DNA of 64,000 nucleotides from Alphaproteobacteria bacterium (GCA_030431825.1 JAUIIJ010000003.1:1-64000); one strand, 5' to 3'. Counted from the stretch's first letter, positions 52,698 through 62,491 are shown. Translations and numbers: made by a program. The notes: generated by a model not told the origin, from the letters alone.

Positions 52698-53828
52698 ATG
52701 TCGCTCAACCCCGTTCGCCCCTGGCGCAATATCTATCGCCGAGAGTCTCGCCGGATCATGGTGGGGAACGTCCCGGTGGGCGGCGATGCGCCAATTTCGG
52801 TGCAGACCATGACCAACACGCTGACCACGGATATTGCGGCAACCGTGGCCCAGGTGCAGGCCGCCGCCGAAGCGGGAGCAGACATCGTGCGGGTGTCGGT
52901 TCCGGACGAGGCATCGTCGCGGGCGCTGAAGGAAATCGTGGCGGAGAGCCCGGTTCCGATTGTTGCGGACATTCACTTTCATTATCGCCGTGGCATCGAG
53001 GCGGCCGAGGCCGGTGCGGCCTGTCTGCGGATCAATCCGGGAAATATCGGTTCGCCCGAACGGGTGCGCGAGGTGATTTCGGCGGCGCGCGATCACGGCT
53101 GCTCGATCCGGATCGGTGTCAATGCCGGCAGTCTCGAAAAGCACCTTCTGGAGAAATACGGCGAACCCTGTCCGGACGCGATGCTCGAAAGCGGGCTGGA
53201 GCATATCAGGATCCTGCAGGACAATGATTTTCATGAGTTCAAGATCAGCGTCAAGGCGTCTGATGTGTTCATGGCGGCGGCAGCCTATCAACAGCTTGCC
53301 GAAGCGACCGACGCGCCCATTCACCTTGGCATAACCGAGGCTGGCGGCTTTGTCAGCGGCACGATCAAATCGGCCATCGGTCTGGGCAACCTGCTGTGGA
53401 TGGGGATCGGCGATACCATCCGCGTCAGCCTGAGCGCCGACCCGGTCGAAGAGGTCAAGGTCGGCTACGAGATCCTCAAATCTCTCGGGTTGCGGCATCG
53501 CGGCGTCAACATCATCAGTTGCCCAAGCTGCGCGCGGCAGGGGTTTGACGTGATCAAGACCGTCGAAATGCTTGAAAAGCGGTTGGAACACATCAAGACC
53601 CCGATGAGCCTTTCGATCATCGGTTGCGTGGTGAACGGGCCGGGCGAGGCGCTGATGACGGATGTCGGTTTTACTGGCGGCGGTGCGGGCAGTGGCATGG
53701 TCTATCTGGCAGGCAAGCAGAGCCACAAGATGGGCAATGACGCGATGATCGACCATATTGTCGAGCAGGTCGAGAAAAAGGCCGCCGAAATCGAAGCGGC
53801 AAATACGGCGGCGCAGGCGGCGGAATAG
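52698..53828 (+). CDS. ispG: 4-hydroxy-3-methylbut-2-enyl-diphosphate synthase (IspG/GcpE)
   Basis: A 376-residue Fe-S enzyme of the MEP isoprenoid pathway. Cluster ligands are the cysteines in [11 protein letters not shown] near 275 and [10 protein letters not shown] near 313. The substrate barrel shows [16 protein letters not shown] near 25, [11 protein letters not shown] near 75, ADIHFHYR near 91 and INPGNIG near 115. It shows the cell makes isoprenoids by the non-mevalonate route, which bears on the class II HMG-CoA reductase at 24649. Confidence 0.96.
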   Translation: MSLNPVRPWRNIYRRESRRIMVGNVPVGGDAPISVQTMTNTLTTDIAATVAQVQAAAEAGADIVRVSVPDEASSRALKEIVAESPVPIVADIHFHYRRGIEAAEAGAACLRINPGNIGSPERVREVISAARDHGCSIRIGVNAGSLEKHLLEKYGEPCPDAMLESGLEHIRILQDNDFHEFKISVKASDVFMAAAAYQQLAEATDAPIHLGITEAGGFVSGTIKSAIGLGNLLWMGIGDTIRVSLSADPVEEVKVGYEILKSLGLRHRGVNIISCPSCARQGFDVIKTVEMLEKRLEHIKTPMSLSIIGCVVNGPGEALMTDVGFTGGGAGSGMVYLAGKQSHKMGNDAMIDHIVEQVEKKAAEIEAANTAAQAAE

Positions 53829-54056
53829 CACCATTGAGAGAACTTGACCTGCGATCCCTGTCGGGGCGTCGCGGGGCATGTTCGAGCCTGTCGCACCGCA
53901 GTTTTATCCCATCGCACGTTCGTGCACTTACCGGCGGTCCGGTTGGAAAACAGCCATGGGCGCATCCGCGTATCGCGCGGATATTGGTTTGCCTTGCTCC
54001 CCCGTAATGTGACAGGGTTTGCATAATATACGTAAACCGGGCGACTTGCGGACATA

Positions 54057-54770
54057 ATGCAGGATTTTTCACAAGAATTCATGTCAGCTATGCTTCTGAT
54101 TCTCTCCGGAGATTCGGAACTCTGGGCAATTGTCCTGTTGTCTCTCAAGGTTTCGTTGCTGGCGGTTGTGGTTGCTGCGGCGATCGGCATGCCGCTCGGG
54201 GCCGCGCTTGCGGTCGGGCGTTTTCCCGGCAGGCGGCTGGTCGTCGTGTTGCTGAACGCATTGATGGGGCTGCCGCCGGTTGTCGTGGGACTGCTGGTTT
54301 ACCTGATGTTGTCGCGTTCGGGGCCGCTCGGGGTGCTGCAATTGCTTTATACGCCGACCGCGATGATCATTGCGCAGGTTGTCCTGGTGACACCGATCAT
54401 CGCGGCATTGACCCGACAGACCGTCGAAACGCTGGATGCGGAATATGCCGAGCAGCTGCGAAGCCTCGGGGTCTCGCGCCTTGCCTCTGTCCCGACGCTT
54501 GTGTGGGATGGCCGGGTCGCGTTGCTGACCGCCTTGCTGGCGGGGTTCGGACGGGCGATTGCCGAAGTCGGAGCGGTAATCATGGTTGGCGGCAACATCA
54601 ACCACGTGACGCGGGTGATGACCACCACCATCGCGCTTGAGACCTCGAAGGGAAATCTCGCGCTGGCGCTGGCGCTCGGCGCGATCCTGATCGGCATCGC
54701 GGTCAGCGTCACCGGATTGGTCAGCCTGCTGGCGGTGCGCGAAGGGCAGGGCGAGATGCGCCATGCGTGA
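54057..54770 (+). CDS. tupB: Tungstate ABC transporter permease TupB
   Basis: A 237-residue inner-membrane permease with about six hydrophobic segments. The EAA-like loop is QLRSLGVSRLASVPTLVWDG near 140, and GFGRAIAEVGAVIMVGGN and TRVMTTTIALETSKGN near 175 are characteristic of the tungstate-type (TupB) group. Its stop overlaps the ATPase gene by 8 bases. The order here is B-C-A rather than the usual A-B-C. Confidence 0.88.
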   Translation: MQDFSQEFMSAMLLILSGDSELWAIVLLSLKVSLLAVVVAAAIGMPLGAALAVGRFPGRRLVVVLLNALMGLPPVVVGLLVYLMLSRSGPLGVLQLLYTPTAMIIAQVVLVTPIIAALTRQTVETLDAEYAEQLRSLGVSRLASVPTLVWDGRVALLTALLAGFGRAIAEVGAVIMVGGNINHVTRVMTTTIALETSKGNLALALALGAILIGIAVSVTGLVSLLAVREGQGEMRHA

Positions 54771-55506
54771 CCTGTTGGCCGATGAAACCTTTGGGCAACC
54801 CCTGATCGAGGCGTCCGGCCTGCGGATCGGGCGCAATGGCGGCACCCTGCTCGACATTGCGCATCTGGCGCTCGACGGGCCTGGGCCCACGGTGATCCTG
54901 GGACCCAACGGCGCCGGCAAGAGCTTGCTTCTGCGCTGCCTTCACGGCTTGATCACACCCGATTGCGGGGTGGTACGGCAGGGCGGGATCCCGCTGAATG
55001 CCGCGGCGCGGTCACGCCAGGCGATGGTGTTCCAGAAGCCGGTCCTGCTGCGCCGGTCGGTTGCCGCAAATCTCGACTTTGTGCTGAAACGGCAGAAGCT
55101 GTCGCGTCGCGATCGCAAGGCAAGAATTGCAACCCTGCTGGACGAAGGCGGGCTTGAGGGGAAGGCGCGGCAACCTGCACGCAGCCTGTCCGGAGGCGAA
55201 GCGCAGCGCCTTGCAATATTGCGGGCGCTGGCGCGTGCACCCGACATTCTCTTTCTCGATGAACCGACAAGTGCGCTGGACCCATCGGCGACGCAGCGTA
55301 TCGAGGCGATGGTTCTGATAGCGGCACGGCGCGGCACCCGCATCGTCATGGTGACACATGATATCGGCCAGGCCCGGCGCATGGGTCATGACATCGTGCT
55401 CATGCAGACCGGGCAGGTCGCCGAACATGCGCTCGCGCGCGATTTCTTTGATGCCCCGCAAAGCCAGGCGGCGCGCCGCTTTCTGGCGGGGGCGCTGGTC
55501 TTGTAA
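54763..55506 (+). CDS. tupC: Tungstate ABC transporter ATP-binding protein TupC
   Basis: A 247-residue ATPase. Walker A is GPNGAGKSLLLRC near 47, signature LSGGEAQRLAILRAL near 142, Walker B ILFLDEPTSALDPSA near 163, and the switch histidine is in VMVTHDIGQA near 200. Overlaps tupB by 8 bases and is followed 27 bases later by tupA. Confidence 0.9.
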   Translation: MRDLLADETFGQPLIEASGLRIGRNGGTLLDIAHLALDGPGPTVILGPNGAGKSLLLRCLHGLITPDCGVVRQGGIPLNAAARSRQAMVFQKPVLLRRSVAANLDFVLKRQKLSRRDRKARIATLLDEGGLEGKARQPARSLSGGEAQRLAILRALARAPDILFLDEPTSALDPSATQRIEAMVLIAARRGTRIVMVTHDIGQARRMGHDIVLMQTGQVAEHALARDFFDAPQSQAARRFLAGALVL

Positions 55507-55533
55507 TCCAAAACACTGATGGAGAGTTTGAAT

Positions 55534-56352
55534 ATGTTCGGAAAATTCGTCCGAGGCGTGGCCCTGGGGCTGGCGCTGGTCAGCGGATCGGCAGCGTTTG
55601 CCGATGACAATTTCATCGTGGTGCAATCCACGACCTCGACCCAGAACTCGGGCTTGCTGGACGCGATCCTGCCGACGTTCAGGGACAAGACCGGCATCGA
55701 AGTGCGGGTGGTCGCTGTCGGGACCGGGCAGGCGATCAAGAACGCGATGAACGGGGATGGTGATGTCCTGCTTGTCCATGCAAAGCCGGCGGAAGAGAAA
55801 TTCGTGGCCGATGGCTGGGGAGTCGAACGCAGGGACGTGATGTACAATGATTTCGTGCTGATCGGCCCCGAAGAGGACCCCGCCGGGGTCGCAGGTGGCA
55901 AGGATATCGTCGCCGCATTCAGGCAGATTGCCGAGGCCAACGCCCCGTTTGCCTCGCGCGGCGACGACAGCGGCACGCACAAGGCCGAACTGCGCCACTG
56001 GGAAGAGGCGAATGTCGATGTCGCCGCGCATTCGGGGGCGTGGTACCGCGAGACCGGCTCGGGCATGGGAGCGACACTGAACGCGGCTGCCGGGATGGAC
56101 GCCTATGTGCTCAGCGACCGGGCGACATGGATTGCGTTCGGCAACAAGAGCGGCATGAAAATCCTTGTCGAAGGTGACCCGAAACTGTTCAACCAATACG
56201 GGGTCATCCTCGTGAATCCGGAAAAGCACGCGCATGTCAAGGCAGCCGAGGGGCAGAGCTTTATCGACTGGCTGACCGGCGAAGAAGGACAGGCCGCCAT
56301 CGCCGGCTACAAACTTGACGGGCAGCAGCTCTTTTTCCCGAACGCTCAATAA
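55534..56352 (+). CDS. tupA: Tungstate-binding periplasmic protein TupA
   Basis: A 272-residue protein. The start at 55534 (MFGKFVRGVALGLALVSG) is favoured by GGAGAG eight bases upstream; an ATG at 55519 is inside that site. The signal peptide runs to about ASAF-AD at residue 22. The mature N-terminus has VVQSTTSTQNSGLLDAILP, the TTTS-like oxyanion motif of TupA, and later SRGDDSGTHKAELRHW, the second oxyanion-binding loop. It delivers tungstate (or molybdate) to TupBC. Confidence 0.9.
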   Translation: MFGKFVRGVALGLALVSGSAAFADDNFIVVQSTTSTQNSGLLDAILPTFRDKTGIEVRVVAVGTGQAIKNAMNGDGDVLLVHAKPAEEKFVADGWGVERRDVMYNDFVLIGPEEDPAGVAGGKDIVAAFRQIAEANAPFASRGDDSGTHKAELRHWEEANVDVAAHSGAWYRETGSGMGATLNAAAGMDAYVLSDRATWIAFGNKSGMKILVEGDPKLFNQYGVILVNPEKHAHVKAAEGQSFIDWLTGEEGQAAIAGYKLDGQQLFFPNAQ

Positions 56353-56375
56353 GACACCGGGGCGCGGGCCAGAAA

Positions 56376-56473
56376 CGTTTCGTGTTCTTGCCCGCATCAC
56401 CTGATCCCGCCTGAAATCGGAGATTTCAACGCATCAGGTGGTGCGGGCGGTTTCGGGCCGGTCGCGAAACGCT
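56376..56473 (-). repeat. Structured 3'-end repeat, family B, copy 2
   Basis: Lies between the convergent tupA and HIBADH genes, ending at the HIBADH stop. Nested pairing: outer CGTTTCGTG with GCGAAACG, then CCCGC and GCGGG, CACCTGAT with ATCAGGTG, inner TGAAATC with GATTTCA around GGA. About 75 bases align without gaps to 26636-26713, also located at the 3' end of a reverse-strand gene. Confidence 0.75.
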
Positions 56474-57349
56474 CTATTCCGCGCGACCCCGCTTTTCAAA
56501 ACGCGGCAGCATCGCGCTGAAATCGCGGCCCTTGCCATCTTCATTCTCGACAAATTGCGCATAGAGCGTCTGGGCGAGCTGTCCCATAGGGGTGTCCGCA
56601 TCGGCGCTTTCGGCGGCCTGTTGACTCAGGCGCAGGTCCTTGAGCATGAGATCGGCGGCAAACCCGGGCTTGTACCCGTTGTCGGCGGGGCTTTGCGGGC
56701 CGACGCCCGGTGCCGGGCAATAGGCGTTCATGGACCAGCTGTAGCCGGACGAGGTGCTGACCACGTCGAACATCTTCTGCCGGTCCAACCCGAGCTTGTC
56801 GGCCAATGCAAAGGCTTCGCAGGTCGCAATCATCGTGACCCCGAGGATCATGTTGTTGCAGATCTTCGCCGCCTGTCCGGCACCGGCTTCGCCGCAATGC
56901 ACGGCTTTCTGCCCCATGATGTCAAACAGCGGTGCGGCCTTGGCAAAGGCGGGTGCGCTTCCGCCGGCCATGAAGGTCAGCGTGCCGGCAGATGCGCCGC
57001 CGACACCACCGGAAACCGGCGCGTCCACCGCCAAAAGGCCAGCGGCCTCGGCATCTGCCGCAACCGCGCGGGCGCTGTCCACGTCCACGGTCGAGCAATC
57101 GACAAGCGCCGCTCCCCGGGTCATCGCGGGGATGATGTCCGCGGCGACCGAGCGAAGTATGTCTCCGTTGGGCAGCATGGTGATGACCACCTCTGCACCC
57201 GACGCGCATTCGGCGGCGGATGCTGCCATGCTCACCCCCTCGACGCTGACATCGGCCATGTCAAAGCCGACCACCTCGTGACCGGCGCCGGCCAGGTTGG
57301 CAGCCATTGGTGCACCCATGTTGCCCAGCCCGATAAACCCGATTTTCAT
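56474..57349 (-). CDS. mmsB: 3-hydroxyisobutyrate dehydrogenase
   Basis: A 291-residue NAD-dependent enzyme that oxidises 3-hydroxyisobutyrate to methylmalonate semialdehyde in valine breakdown. The start at ATG 57349 (MKIGFIGLGNMGAPMAANL) has GAGGAGA upstream; an ATG 21 bases earlier is less likely. The NAD loop is GLGNMG, the substrate motif is DAPVSGGVGGASAGTLTFM and the catalytic lysine is in GQAAKICNNMI near 170. It follows the hydrolase gene by 10 bases. Confidence 0.92.
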   Translation of the reverse strand: MKIGFIGLGNMGAPMAANLAGAGHEVVGFDMADVSVEGVSMAASAAECASGAEVVITMLPNGDILRSVAADIIPAMTRGAALVDCSTVDVDSARAVAADAEAAGLLAVDAPVSGGVGGASAGTLTFMAGGSAPAFAKAAPLFDIMGQKAVHCGEAGAGQAAKICNNMILGVTMIATCEAFALADKLGLDRQKMFDVVSTSSGYSWSMNAYCPAPGVGPQSPADNGYKPGFAADLMLKDLRLSQQAAESADADTPMGQLAQTLYAQFVENEDGKGRDFSAMLPRFEKRGRAE

Positions 57350-57359
57350 GGCATTCTCC

Positions 57360-58397
57360 TCATCTGTCAAACTTCAGTCCCTCTGCGCCGAGCGGAGCGA
57401 GCATCGCTTCGATGGCGTCGCGCGGCACCGGTGCGCCGGCAAATTTCCACTTTGGATTACGATCCTTGTCAATGATCGCGGCGCGGATTCCTTCGAGGAA
57501 ATCGCCCTGCTGCATCGCGCGGTGCGTATAGCGATATTCCATCCTCAGCGCGTGGTGCATGTCAGCGGATTCCGCCTGTAAAAAGCGAATGATTTCAAGC
57601 GCGCAAGCCATGGCCAGCGGCGAATTTCGCAGCATGGCCGCGCCGGTCGCGCTCGCAAATTCGCTGTCCTCACGGGCGAGATTTTCCTGGATGCCGGATA
57701 GGGTGGGGGCGGCAAACAGGCGGTCGATCTCGGGCTGTCGCGCGCGCAGCGCAGCGGCCGGCGGTGTTCTTGCATGTGTGTCCAGAAGGGAGACATCGCC
57801 GCTCGCCTCGATCAGCTCGATCAGGTCGCCCCATTCGGCACGCGGGATGAAATGGTCGGCGAACCCGGCGAAAATCGCGTCGGCGGCATCCATCCGCGCG
57901 GCACTTGTGCCCAGATAGACGCCCAGATGCCCGGGCGCGCGCGCCAGGAGATAGCTGCCGCCCACGTCGGGCACCAGACCGATGCCGCATTCGGGCATGG
58001 CGATCCGGCTGCTTTCCTCGACCACGCGGTGTTTGCCGTGACAGCCGATGCCGACGCCGCCGCCCATGGTGAATCCCTGCATGAAGCTGACCACCGGTTT
58101 CGCATAGGTGGCGAGCAGCGCGTTCAGCCGGTATTCATCGCGCCAGAACGACTGGCCATAGTCGTACTCCCCGCGCATTCCGGTTTCGTAGAGTTCGGCA
58201 ATGTCGCCCCCGGCGCAAAAGGCCTTGTCGCCTTCGGCATCTATGATGACCAGCGCCACGTGTTCTTCTTCGCGCCACAGGTGCAGGGCGGTGTCGATCG
58301 CCCGGCACATGTCATGGCTGAGCGCGTTCAGCGCCTTGGGCCGGGTCAGGGTGATCCGCCCGGCGCGCCCCTCAACGCGAATGTTTATGTCGCTCAC
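57360..58397 (-). CDS. 3-hydroxyisobutyryl-CoA hydrolase (enoyl-CoA hydratase family)
   Basis: A 345-residue crotonase-fold enzyme. KAFCAGGDIAELYE near 58, GFTMGGGVGIG near 109 and MPECGIGLVPDVGGSYLLA near 134 contain the oxyanion hole and catalytic Glu of the HIBYL-CoA hydrolase branch, which is about 345-380 residues and differs from the 260-residue hydratases. Together with its neighbours it fits the valine catabolic pathway. It sits 6 bases from the dehydrogenase gene. Confidence 0.88.
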   Translation of the reverse strand: MSDINIRVEGRAGRITLTRPKALNALSHDMCRAIDTALHLWREEEHVALVIIDAEGDKAFCAGGDIAELYETGMRGEYDYGQSFWRDEYRLNALLATYAKPVVSFMQGFTMGGGVGIGCHGKHRVVEESSRIAMPECGIGLVPDVGGSYLLARAPGHLGVYLGTSAARMDAADAIFAGFADHFIPRAEWGDLIELIEASGDVSLLDTHARTPPAAALRARQPEIDRLFAAPTLSGIQENLAREDSEFASATGAAMLRNSPLAMACALEIIRFLQAESADMHHALRMEYRYTHRAMQQGDFLEGIRAAIIDKDRNPKWKFAGAPVPRDAIEAMLAPLGAEGLKFDR

Positions 58398-58403
58398 GGC
58401 GTC

Positions 58404-59546
58404 TTACCGTGATGCGAGCATGTGCCGCGCCACGATCACGCGCATGATCTCGTTGGTGCCTTCGAGAATCTGGTGCACGCGCAGGTCACGCACCAGTTTT
58501 TCGATGCCGTAATCCGCGAGATAGCCGTAGCCGCCATGCAATTGCAGGCACTGATCGACGATCCTGCTGCCCGCCTCGGTCACGAATTTCTTGGCCATGG
58601 CACAATGCTTGGATGCGTCGGGAGCGCCCTGATCGAGCTTCCACGCCGCCTGGCGCAGGAAGACGCGCGCGGCCTGCAATTCGATCTCCATGTCGGCGAG
58701 GCGGAATTGCAGCCCCTGGAACTGGTCGATCGAGGTGCCGAAGGCCTTGCGTTCGGACATGTAGGTCAGCGTCAGGTCCAACGCCGCCTGCGCCGCCCCG
58801 AGCGAGCAGGACGAGATATTGAGCCGCCCGCCATCCAGGCCCATCATCGCGTATTTGAAACCCTGTCCCTCTTCGCCGACGAGGTTGTTTTCGGGGATCC
58901 TGCAATCGTCGAACTGGACCTGGGCCGTAGGCTGGCTGCGCCAGCCCATCTTGTCCTCGAGGCCACCAAAGGACAGGCCGGGCGTTCCGTCCTCGACATA
59001 GACGGTCGAGATGCCCCTGGGGCCAGCCTCGCCCGTGCGGACCATGCAGACATAGGCGTCGGAATAGCTGCCGCCCGAGATGAATGCCTTGGTCCCGTTC
59101 AAAACGTATACGCTGTCGCTCTTTTCCGCGCGGGTCTTGAGCGCGGCGGCGTCGCTGCCCGAACCCGGCTCGGTCAGGCAATAGGACAGCACCGTCTCCA
59201 GCGAGACGACGCCCGGCATCACCCGTTCCTTCATCTCGTCACTGGCGAAAGTGTCGATCATCTTGGCGCACATGTTGTGGATGGACAGGAACGAGGCGAC
59301 CGACGGGCAGGCCATGCTCAGGGCCTCAAAGACCAGCGTGGCGTCAAGCCGGCTCAGGCCGGAGCCACCGGATTCTTCGCTGACATAGAGCCCGCCAAAG
59401 CCCAGTTCGCCGATTTGCGGCCACAGGGATTTCGGTATCGTGCCATCGGCTTCCCACTGGCGTGCGAAGGGGGCGATGTTTTCCTGTCCGAACGCCCGCG
59501 CCATGTCGAAAATGGCGGTTTGTTCCTCGGTCATTGCGAAATCCAT
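58404..59546 (-). CDS. Acyl-CoA dehydrogenase, probably isobutyryl-CoA dehydrogenase
   Basis: A 380-residue FAD enzyme. YCLTEPGSGSDAAALKT near 121, FISGGSYSDAYVC near 155 and the catalytic glutamate region ILEGTNEIMRVIVARHML near 360 show a standard acyl-CoA dehydrogenase. In this operon, with HIBYL-CoA hydrolase and 3-hydroxyisobutyrate dehydrogenase, isobutyryl-CoA from valine is the likely substrate. It starts at 59546, with GGAGGAGAC upstream. Confidence 0.88.
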   Translation of the reverse strand: MDFAMTEEQTAIFDMARAFGQENIAPFARQWEADGTIPKSLWPQIGELGFGGLYVSEESGGSGLSRLDATLVFEALSMACPSVASFLSIHNMCAKMIDTFASDEMKERVMPGVVSLETVLSYCLTEPGSGSDAAALKTRAEKSDSVYVLNGTKAFISGGSYSDAYVCMVRTGEAGPRGISTVYVEDGTPGLSFGGLEDKMGWRSQPTAQVQFDDCRIPENNLVGEEGQGFKYAMMGLDGGRLNISSCSLGAAQAALDLTLTYMSERKAFGTSIDQFQGLQFRLADMEIELQAARVFLRQAAWKLDQGAPDASKHCAMAKKFVTEAGSRIVDQCLQLHGGYGYLADYGIEKLVRDLRVHQILEGTNEIMRVIVARHMLASR

Positions 59547-59664
59547 GCGGGTCTCCTCCAGCGCGTCGAATTGAACGATTGTTTAATTCCGGATTCTTAC
59601 AGGAATATTGCCGGGATATGCAATCCGCACCTGCAAAAGCCTGTGGTCAGGGCTGTCCGTATCA

Positions 59665-60783
59665 TCAGAGATCGGCATGAAATTCTTCGATCAGGTGCTT
59701 CACGACCGCGACTCCGGGCGGCTGCGTGCCGGCCTCGGCCGCTTCGGCATGGACCCGCCTCTGGCGCGCGGCGCTGGTTCCGTCGCGCAGGATGCCGCGC
59801 AGGGTTGCCAGTTCCTGCTGTGTTTGCAGGGCTTCGGCGTCCTCAGAGAGCAGACCGATCAATTCATCGAGGAGCACATCGAACGGCTTGACCGAACGGT
59901 CGCCGAAATCGATCAACCCCTCGCTCGTGCCATAGCGCTGCGCCCGCCAGCGGTTCTCGGCAATCAGGAAGCGATCGTAGGTGCGCCAGCGCTGGTTGCG
60001 TTCGCGCAGGCGGCACAGCATCCGGGTCAGGGCCTGGATCATCGCCGCCAGCGCGAGCGTGTGTTCAAGACGCGGCTGCACATCCATGATCCGGGTTTCA
60101 AGGGTCGGGAAATTGTGCGACGGGCGCAGGTCCCACCAGATCTTGCTGGTGTCTTCGATGATGTCCAGATCAATCAGCGTGCCGGTGGTGCGCTCGTACT
60201 CGGCCCAGCTTTCGAAATGCGGGGGCAGGCCGGTGCGTGGCAGATTGTCAAAGATCGTCAGGCGGTATGACGCCAGCCGGGTGTCATCGCCCTGCCAGAA
60301 GGGTGACGAGGAGGAGAGCGCCAGCAGGTGCGGCAGAAAATAGCTCAGCTGCGGCATCAGATCGGTGCGCAGCGCGGGTTCTTCGATGCCGACATGCACA
60401 TGCATGCCACAGATCAGCATGCGCCGCGCGACGCCGCCGAGCGCGCGCTCGAGTGCGTTGTAGCGATCCTTTTCGGTATGTTGCTGATCTTTCCAGTCGG
60501 CAAAGGGATGGCAGGACACCGCAATCGGCGCGAGGTTGTATTCCGCCGCGTGACGCGACACGCAGGAACGCAGGTGTTTCAGATCCTCGCGCGCCTCGGC
60601 AATCGAACCGCAGACACGGGTGCCGACCTCGATCTGGCATTGCAGGAACTCGGGGCTGACCTGATCTTCGAGATCGGATTGGCAGGCCGACATGAGCTCG
60701 GGTGGCGCTTCGGCAAGATCGAAGCTGTCGCGGTCGACCAGCAGGTATTCTTCCTCGATCCCGATGGTGAAATCCTGCTGCAT
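59665..60783 (-). CDS. YbdK-type carboxylate-amine ligase (glutamate-cysteine ligase family 2)
   Basis: A 372-residue protein starting [19 protein letters not shown] at 60783 (GGGAGGACAAC upstream), the same length as E. coli YbdK; the longer frame to 60840 is rejected. The ATP-grasp-like GCS2 fold motifs are [22 protein letters not shown] near 133 and [16 protein letters not shown] near 235. YbdK has weak glutamate-cysteine ligase activity; the physiological substrate is unknown. It stands between the valine genes and a divergent methyltransferase. Confidence 0.88.
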   Translation of the reverse strand: MQQDFTIGIEEEYLLVDRDSFDLAEAPPELMSACQSDLEDQVSPEFLQCQIEVGTRVCGSIAEAREDLKHLRSCVSRHAAEYNLAPIAVSCHPFADWKDQQHTEKDRYNALERALGGVARRMLICGMHVHVGIEEPALRTDLMPQLSYFLPHLLALSSSSPFWQGDDTRLASYRLTIFDNLPRTGLPPHFESWAEYERTTGTLIDLDIIEDTSKIWWDLRPSHNFPTLETRIMDVQPRLEHTLALAAMIQALTRMLCRLRERNQRWRTYDRFLIAENRWRAQRYGTSEGLIDFGDRSVKPFDVLLDELIGLLSEDAEALQTQQELATLRGILRDGTSAARQRRVHAEAAEAGTQPPGVAVVKHLIEEFHADL

Positions 60784-60938
60784 GTTGTCCTCCCAATGAT
60801 TGATTTGCTCCAGTGAAAGCCCTGGCCGCGTCGTTGCCAAGCGAAAAATCGGCCGGCGGCGGGTTGCGATGCTCCGCCGAACAGGGCAAGTCAGCGGGCA
60901 AACGCCGCACAGGCAGATCGGTTGACGGGACGAGCGGG

Positions 60939-61784
60939 ATGGGAAACGGAAGCAGGATTCGCAAGATCAACAGCTTGCTGGCTGATCTTGATGTGCGGTT
61001 GGCGGACGGTGATGCCTATCGCGCCGAGCAGGAGAGGTTGCGTGCCTTCGAGGCGCGCGGCGGTCTGGACGCGCCGGCCTATGCCTTTTCTCCGGGGATG
61101 GACAGTTTCGACATCTCTTCGCTTGTCGCGGACTACGGGGAACACGAAGACGCGCTGGCGGGCCTGATGGGCGGTGGTGGAGCGGCGGGATACGCGCCCG
61201 TGAACGGTTATTTCGACAGCCCGGATGCAGAGGCGCTTTACCTCATGGTGCGGCGCGCGCGACCGCGACGGGTGATCGAGGTCGGATCTGGCAACTCCAC
61301 CCGGATCACGCGGCAGGCCATTATCGACGGCGGTCTGAACACGACGCTGACGGCCGTCGATCCATGGCCCCGCGCCGATATTGGCGATGTGGTGGACCGG
61401 TTCGAACAGGCAACGGTTGAAAGTCTGGAGCCGTCAATGTTGGCGGAACTGGCCGAGGGCGACATCCTGTTCATCGACAGCAGCCATCAGGTTCGCATGA
61501 GCAACGATGTCGCGCATCTGTTTTGCCGCATCATTCCGGCGCTGGCCGCTGGCGTCATCATCCACGTGCATGACGTTTTCCTGCCTTACGAATATCCCAA
61601 GCGCTTCTTTTACGACTGCCCATCCTGGGCCGAGCAGTACATGCTGCACGCGCTGCTGCAGGGGGGAGGCTATGAGATTTTGTGGCCGGGCTATTTCCTG
61701 CAACAGGAGCGGCCGGACGCCGTGGCCGCATTGCCGTTTCTCGCCAGCGGGCGGGCACAGAGTTTCTGGATCAGGAAGCGGTAG
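60939..61784 (+). CDS. SAM-dependent methyltransferase (Methyltransf_24-like)
   Basis: A 281-residue protein from ATG 60939 ([20 protein letters not shown]); an ATG at 60813 would add 42 basic residues and lacks a good ribosome site. [20 protein letters not shown] near 107 is the SAM-binding loop, [17 protein letters not shown] near 133 and [16 protein letters not shown] near 170 fit the group, as does [12 protein letters not shown] near 208. Cytoplasmic; substrate unknown. It may methylate surface glycans together with other methyltransferases in this window. Confidence 0.72.
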   Translation: MGNGSRIRKINSLLADLDVRLADGDAYRAEQERLRAFEARGGLDAPAYAFSPGMDSFDISSLVADYGEHEDALAGLMGGGGAAGYAPVNGYFDSPDAEALYLMVRRARPRRVIEVGSGNSTRITRQAIIDGGLNTTLTAVDPWPRADIGDVVDRFEQATVESLEPSMLAELAEGDILFIDSSHQVRMSNDVAHLFCRIIPALAAGVIIHVHDVFLPYEYPKRFFYDCPSWAEQYMLHALLQGGGYEILWPGYFLQQERPDAVAALPFLASGRAQSFWIRKR

Positions 61785-61791
61785 GCGGGGC

Positions 61792-61865
61792 AGGGGGCGC
61801 TGCCCCCTCCGGGAGAAATCGGGGATTTCTCCCGTTCACCCCCGGAGTATTTTCACAAAGATGAA
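61792..61865 (+). repeat. Structured 3'-end repeat, family A, copy 2
   Basis: Starts 8 bases after the methyltransferase stop with AGGGGGCGCTGCCCCCT, then hairpin arms GGGAGAAATC and GATTTCTCCC, then GTTCACCCCCGGAGTATTT and CACAAAGATGA. It is inverted relative to 29911-29982, but in both cases it follows the same order after the upstream gene. The hairpin differs in sequence but not in pairing, which supports RNA-level function. Confidence 0.8.
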
Positions 61866-61891
61866 ATCCGGGGTCGGCCTGTTCTGCCGGT

Positions 61892-62491
61892 TCAGAGCAG
61901 GCGGACCTGCGTCCCGATCTGGACCAGCGGGTAGAGCTGTTCGACATGCTCGTTGTAGAGACCGATGCAGCCGGACGAGCTTTGCCGGCCGATCTTGCGG
62001 GTGTCCTGGGTGCCATGAACGAGATAGGCGGGCCAGTCGAGATACATGGCGCGCGTGCCCAGCGGATTGCCCGGTCCGCCTTCCATGAAGGCAGGCAGGC
62101 TGGGATCGCGCTTGCGCATGTTGGGGGTCGGGGTCCAGCGGGGGTTTTCGGCCTTGCGCACGATCCTGGAATAGCCGCGGCGCGTCAGTTCCTCGGACAT
62201 CGGCACGGAAGAGGGAAACAACAGGTAGGTGTTGTCATCCGGTCCCCAATAATGCAACGCCCGGCTGGTTATGTCGGCGAGAAGGCATCCCTTGCCCAGC
62301 GAATCAAAGTGGTCCTGCCAGCGCTGCATCCGGAACGAGGAACTGTTGCGGCGCACCGGCACGCGATCGCGGATCGCGGCTTCGGAGTCCGGGAAGGCAT
62401 CGCTCGATTGCGCGCGGAGCACTGCCGGCGTTGCCAGGGCGGTTGCGACGCCCAGGACAAGGGAGCGCCTGCTGAGGTTGGTCTTGGTCAT
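61892..62491 (-). CDS. L,D-transpeptidase (YkuD family), Tat-exported
   Basis: A 199-residue secreted protein. Residues 5-29 (NLSRRSLVLGVATALATPAV) carry a twin-arginine signal with cleavage near RAQ. The catalytic motif HGTQDTRKIGRQSSSGCIGLYN near 160-180 holds the active cysteine in SSGCIGLYNEHV, as in YkuD enzymes that form 3-3 peptidoglycan or lipoprotein links. It is convergent with the methyltransferase gene. Confidence 0.88.
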   Translation of the reverse strand: MTKTNLSRRSLVLGVATALATPAVLRAQSSDAFPDSEAAIRDRVPVRRNSSSFRMQRWQDHFDSLGKGCLLADITSRALHYWGPDDNTYLLFPSSVPMSEELTRRGYSRIVRKAENPRWTPTPNMRKRDPSLPAFMEGGPGNPLGTRAMYLDWPAYLVHGTQDTRKIGRQSSSGCIGLYNEHVEQLYPLVQIGTQVRLL

